The notes under the pieces were generated by a model. It was not told the DNA's origin, did no database searches, and worked only from the letters and a program-made list of their open reading frames with translations. The position numbers and the translations under genes were made by a program. Source: Thermothielavioides terrestris NRRL 8126 (taxonomy: Eukaryota > Ascomycota > Sordariomycetes > Sordariales > Chaetomiaceae). Taken from it: 64,000 bases of DNA. Shown in pieces: positions 59,101-64,000 of the stretch (its first letter is position 1; the number at the start of each line of letters is the position of its first letter). The stretch spans positions 682,001 to 746,000 of the forward strand of contig NC_016458.1 in NCBI RefSeq assembly GCF_000226115.1, written 5' to 3'.

Positions 59101-60145
59101 GGATGTCAAGTTGAAGTCGTACAAGGTTCACCTGATGGAGATGGTTATCAACGCCATCTACTATGACCCTCTCCTGTCGCTCCAAATCCTCGAAGCCCAA
59201 GGCTGGACGAACAAATTCTTCAGTCTTTGGTTCGGTAGCATGGCGTCCTTCACCCGAGTTCACGATAAGCAGCTGTGCATCTTGGCCATCATTGCGCTGC
59301 TGAACATCAAGCCTGATCAGGTGCCGGCCAGCGTCATGGTTGGTTGGCCAAGGCTCCTCCAGGTTGGATCCCCTTGCCCCTGAGAAGCCTACCACGCCTG
59401 TGAGAGTTTTGTCTGACGTTGTGGCAGGGCATCAAGATTCTCTTCGACACCCTTCCGGCGGCGATGCAAAGTATGTCAAAGCCAGAAATTGTTATCGGAC
59501 GGCGATGACTAACATTTTCAAGACCGCGAGGCAGCTTTGAAGGACGATTTCCAGTTTGACAGCGGTAATTATGGGTACGATGAAAGCGACGATGAGTGGA
59601 ACGATGAAGAAGCGAACTGGAACGGAACGGAGAACGAAGAAGAGCCGGCTGGCGAGACCAAAGATGAGAGCACGGCTTACCTAGAGTTCTTGAATGAGGA
59701 GGTAAGCACACTGACGGACGGCTCTTTGGGTGTCCCATGTGGCTCGACCGACGCGTACCGATGGCCCCAGTCCCGGAGTCTTGCTGACAAACACCTCAAA
59801 CAGGCGCAAAAGCTCAAGGCGGCCGACATTGAAGAGTCGGAAGACGAGCTCGGCGAGGACAGCGTGTTGCTGGAGTCACCGCTTGACCGGATCGACCCCT
59901 ATCTCGCCTTCAGGGATTCGTTCAAGAGTGAGTATCGGATATGCATCGTGGCGCCGAAACGAGACAACGCATGCTAACGATTTGCTTTCGCAGAGCTGCA
60001 AGAGGAGCAACCTCAATTCTGCGCGACGCTCCTGAGCCACCTGTCCGCCGACGATCAGACGGCGCTTCAAGAGGTGTGCCGCCGGGCGGACACGCAAGAG
60101 ATGATGGCCCGGGCCCACGTGCCCACTGCGAACGGCGCAAGTTAG
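56136..60145 (+). CDS. nmd5: Importin-beta family karyopherin, importin-7/8 type (NMD5/SXM1)
   Basis: Predicted 1048-residue nuclear import receptor. Ten exons: 56136-56225, 56456-56534, 56669-57135, 57198-57382, 57454-58646, 58728-59362, 59428-59470, 59523-59701, 59804-59927 and 59994-60145. All junctions are GT..AG and the frame closes. An importin-N domain occupies about residues 20-100 with the conserved YLKNRVNRAW helix, followed by HEAT-repeat helices through most of the protein. An acidic loop (ESDDEWNDEEANW, about 905-930) is typical of importin-7/8 and yeast Nmd5/Sxm1, which carry Hog1, TFIIS and ribosomal proteins. Length matches the family (about 1040). Intron 1 is 230 bp and holds an 8-bp tandem repeat; the intron before exon 3 is 134 bp with a CTAAC branch point. 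Separating NMD5 from SXM1 needs a phylogeny. Confidence 0.9.
56348..56387 (+). repeat. 8-bp tandem repeat in NMD5 intron 1
   Basis: Five units of CAGCACGA (one reads CAGCACAA) lie inside the first intron of the karyopherin gene, making it the longest intron of that gene. Confidence 0.85.
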
Positions 60146-62872
60146 GGGCTTGTAAGTGGCGTTATAACAATCACACCGCAGTGCCCACCAACCAGCGGCC
60201 CGGAGCCCGGGCCAGGACGGTTCTCCGCGCCGACACCCGGCTGATCCCGACACCCTGCCGACCATTGCTTCAGCGGACATCACGACCACCACACGCCGCC
60301 CCGTCAACCCGACCCAGCAGGACTATGTATAATCCAGGATGCGCAAACCGCTGCGGCCGTCACCAATCATCGCTTGGAGGAAGTGGGAAGACCCGGCGGA
60401 GGTTTGGGGTACCCGAAGAGTTGGTGGTGAATTCGGGTGTGAGCCGTCGTCTGGAACACATCTGTGTGGGTCCCTGGAACGGAGCAGGTCCTGCGCATCC
60501 CTTGATCTTTTTTCTTCTTGCGTTTTGTATCCCTTGGTATCTGGTCGATTACCCCATATTCCCCCTCGGTCGGTAGGTTCATGGAAGATTTCAGTCTGGA
60601 GCAGAGGAGTGATGAGCAGCGCCGGCGTCGGCAAACACACCAACAACACGCAGGAGAGGGAAAAGAAGCGGCGCAAGAAATGAAGTTAACCATGCGTGTC
60701 CTGTCTTGGAGGCTTATGGTACCTGCTTGGCTTGGCTTTGCTTGGTGGCATCGCCCTGGTTTGCAAGATGTTATGTTATATACCATCGTCCTCGGTGATC
60801 TAAGATCGACTCCCATGGCTTTGTGGCGTTGATGTTTCATCTCTTCATCTCGCTCTCTCTCTCGACGTGCTGCTGTTGCCCTCCACCTACCTATCTGTGC
60901 ATGGTTTGCATTGGAGTCTGCAAATTTACGGCTGCTAACCTCTCTTCTATTTCATGTCTGCGAGCCTCAGCGGAGACAGCAAAACATTGAGCACGCGTTC
61001 ATAGGCAACCTCAGTCTTCATCCTTAACTGTTGTTGGGAAGCTAAAACTGAGGTCTGGAGGAATCTGCAACTACGAAGGATTGAAAGGATAGTAAACACT
61101 CATTGCTAGATTTTGTTTTACAGTTTTGTCGACCGCCCGAGCTGTCTGTTGGTCTGGCTGCCCCTTAACTTATCGGAGGCAGTTCTGATGCGATACCGAT
61201 GACACCCCCCTCCCTCGCATCTATCTGGTCTACTTCTGCTCCGATCTTTCTACATATAAATTCACTCATCGTGTTGTTTTGGCAAGCTGCTCCTACAGCG
61301 CAAGGAAATTGTCTCAGCTTGACTGGCTTACGGCGCCGTGGCTTTCTTACATCTTCTTCCTACCGAGAGCCTGCCTTGGTCGAGCCTCAGCTGACAGCTC
61401 TGTCTCAGTGAAGCCCCAGCTGCGGCAGTTCTCGCTTTTGGATTTGTTGATAGCTCACCAAGCCGTCGACAGGCGGGATAATTCATGACAATTCACGGAC
61501 TTCCCGAGGACGTGGCTGGACTATATATATAGGCTTGCCTGCGTGTCTGTCTGTTTACGGACCTGCGTCAGCATGTACATACATGTACGCAGTACTTAGA
61601 GGAGCTCGCTGGCACCAGATGGTGGGAAACCATTGTCCGTGGATAAACTGGACTGGTTCGTTCGTTGGGTGAGTGCCAAGGGGTCAGAGGACAGGATGTC
61701 GTCTTTGCATGTGCAAGCCACCTTTGGCCTTGGCGAGCAGGCCAAGAGAACGTGGTCGACGCCCGTGCCTGAATCTGTGAATATCATGGGCAGTGCGTGA
61801 CTAGACTCGTTACATGTGAATGTACATGCCTACGTACTGGTAGGAATCTTGTCTGTTGTATCGGTGGAGGAAATGGGGAGATCTGCATTGCGAGAGTTGC
61901 GTACTCTGTACCTATCTGTACACTCTAGTATATGATGTTAATCGTGTGAGGGTAACTTTGAGCAAGAGTATCTGATACCTCATCAGCATGTGCAAAGGCA
62001 CGGTCTCGGCTGCCCGTGTGTTGCCGAATCATGGACCCCTCGATTGGCCACAGACAGATGGACCAAGTCCCATGACTCGTCGACTGCGGACGAGCAAGCA
62101 GCAGCAGCGGCTTAACCCCCACGTAACTAATGCATGCAATGTTCCATCCATTTCCCGAAGCGTTAACTCAGCCGTCACCCGGGATTTTCGATCGACAGCT
62201 GGGGTCCTCCGGGTGGCATGCGGAGCGGGGAATGTGGTCATCTCCGTCATCTTCCCTGTACTCGGGACTCGGAAAGCGAACTGTCGGAGACGCTGTGCCG
62301 GAGTCGTCTGTCAAACAGATGCCGGCGTTGGCCAAGCTCTGGCGACGAGACCCGAGGGGTCTTGCAAATTCACTCGTTCTACGGATTAATGTGTACGGAA
62401 TGACTACAGGATGCGCCATTGCAAGCCCAGACCTCTGGGCATCTTGGCGAGAGGGAACGTGGGAAGTGAAAAGAGCGCGCTGACGCCAGCGGCAAATATC
62501 GAGGCCGGCTCGAGGCCAGCTTGCAGGACAAAACGAGATGCACAAGCGCTGCTGCGAGGAGCACACGCCGACCTACCCGATCCCTCCACGAGTTCACCAA
62601 ATAAAGGAGCTCGTCCAAAAGGGGGAAGCCGAGCTTACGTTACACGGCAGATTACCGAGTCGACGCTAGGGGAAGATCGGACGAGACGAAATAATACCCG
62701 TCAGATAACGTCGCCCACACCTATGTCGGTTGCCCACGGATCCCGGCCACCAAACTGTCCCTAATCCAGTAAGCCAATTTCCATACAAAATTCAGGGGCA
62801 AGCCACAACACTAGAACAAGCATCACGTACGAAGACGGCCCAAAACAGCTCAAAATTGAAGCTATTCGCAAG
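60146..62872. other. 2.7-kb intergenic region right of NMD5
   Basis: It holds the 3' end of NMD5 and then T-rich, gene-free sequence. Frames are short and unremarkable. From about 62770 the composition becomes AT-rich where the transposon relic begins. Confidence 0.5.
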
Positions 62873-64000
62873 CTAGTAATTGCAGGCTAACTACTGGAAG
62901 ATAGTGGTTTCGAAGCCCAGTGCCGGAAGCTCCTTATTGACCTTCTTTGCAAAGCCTACAACGCCCTAGATAGCTGCCCAGAATGCCTTCGCCTTCGCTA
63001 CCTTATCCTTAATCTCCTGCCTTTGACGTAGTTGCTCTCGAATAGCTATAACTATCAGTATACGGGCCTCGCTGAAGTGCTTCTTTGTAGCCTTTTTCCT
63101 TTCTTCTAACCTCTTTTTGACTAGGGCTTAGTTTAGCCCATTGAGGGTATTGCAGTTAGCTTATAGAGTTAGATATTCCTCCTTCAACTAGACCATCTTC
63201 TATTTAATCAATATAGTGTAAACCTTGAGGACCTCCTCTATAAGACTGTCAATCTTCGAAGCTATAGCTCTAGTAGCTTCAATGCCTATAGACCGCCTAG
63301 AATTGTTGGTAAAGCTTATAAACGGGGGGGTCTTTAGGCGATAGTGTACTAGGATCTTATTAGGGTTGAACGGTATTAATCTGGCCCCCCTCTATACGCT
63401 AGCGATGTTCTTATAGATCGTTTTACATATCTATAGGTAGATAGTTAAGAACTGGAAGTTGTCGATCTAGGAAGTACCGAACAGAGTGTTTTATATAACT
63501 AACTGGCGATATCTCTATACCAAAGGACCAAAGACCCCTATATCGAGGGGCTACAGTTCGTAGGTCGAATATAGTAGTAGGCAAAGTAGTATAATCTTAT
63601 TGGCTTCGTAGTACTCGATGAACTATAGCAAAATATATAATGAATGGCCGTCGAGGATCAATAGCCGATATATACCTATAGTTCGAGGGCGGATATACTT
63701 GTCTAAGTGCTAGATCTATTCGAAGGCGATATTACAGTCTGTCCAGCTATTGGGAGAGACCTGGATAACTACGTCGTTGTTAAGGCTAAGAGGAATCTAG
63801 GCCTATTGAATGTAGGTGCCTTCGAAGATAACGAAGGGTAGTAAGACGAAGCCGTTGGCTGAGATACATTCGATGATCGACACCCAGTTGCGGTTGCCTG
63901 GCTAAATCGAATACGGTGCTTCCTTACAGCGTGGAACAATCACTATAGCGTTGTCCCCAATCCCTTTTATATAGCCTTTTTCATCTATATTGTAGATGTC
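62873..64000 (-). pseudogene. Fot1/pogo-type transposase, decayed by C-to-T mutation
   Basis: Partial transposase relic that runs off the right edge; only the C-terminal part including the catalytic domain is in the window. One unbroken minus-strand frame (64000 down to about 62873) reads through the DDE superfamily core: first D in NIDEKG (codon 63985), second D in ILDGHS (codon 63652), third D in PLDIGVFGPL (codon 63544). The last two are separated by 35 residues, the D35D spacing of Fot1/pogo elements. About eighteen in-frame stops interrupt it, all TAG or TAA and none TGA, mostly where Q or W would be expected. The region is rich in TA dinucleotides. This is the signature of repeat-induced point mutation. 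No frameshift is seen, so decay was by substitution. The element is inactive. The inverted repeat end was not located. Confidence 0.88.

Overview
The window is nuclear DNA of a filamentous ascomycete, most likely a sordariomycete of the Sordariales/Chaetomiaceae type. The evidence is GC-rich coding sequence, short introns (mostly 52-134 bp, with GT..AG ends and CTAAC/CTGAT-like branch points), and a gene set typical of Pezizomycotina: ASH1, PFA5, PAN3 with a PAM2 motif, the RfeG family, and a Fot1/pogo transposon scarred by C-to-T changes that look like RIP. No tRNA, rRNA or CRISPR is supported. The species call is inference; no search was run.

Eleven protein-coding genes are supported, each with reconstructed exons that stay in frame. 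Left to right: a Zn(II)2Cys6 regulator (10591-12151 +); an LSB5-like VHS/GAT adaptor (18859-20636 -); a UBA/UBX protein of the FAF2/UBXD8 type (21679-23288 -); PAN3 (24262-26827 +); LSM7 (27726-28422 -); the SET-domain methyltransferase ASH1 (32367-35347 +); a 57-residue cysteine-rich protein in two exons (38301-38539 -); the DHYC palmitoyltransferase PFA5 (42467-43829 +); DNA polymerase eta RAD30 (44857-47022 +); an RfeG-family protein (49483-50939 +); and the importin-7/8-type karyopherin NMD5 (56136-60145 +). The right edge (62873-64000) is a decayed Fot1/pogo transposase on the minus strand, running out of the window.

The genes are sparse. The first 10.6 kb, 12.2-18.9 kb, 35.3-42.5 kb (apart from the small cysteine-rich gene) and 51-56 kb hold no recognisable gene. 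These stretches carry homopolymer tracts (up to 89 A), perfect hairpins, two adjoining minisatellites, a 386-bp TIR-bounded element containing degenerate TTAGGG repeats, and scattered copies of short palindromes such as TACTCCGTAC.

Functionally this is a housekeeping neighbourhood rather than a biosynthetic or effector cluster: mRNA turnover (PAN3 and LSM7, convergent neighbours), ubiquitin/endosome traffic (UBX protein, VHS/GAT adaptor), chromatin (ASH1), protein lipidation (PFA5), translesion synthesis (RAD30) and nuclear import (NMD5). There is no operon-like logic. The two most unusual items are the two-exon cysteine-rich microprotein and the TIR element with telomere-like repeats.
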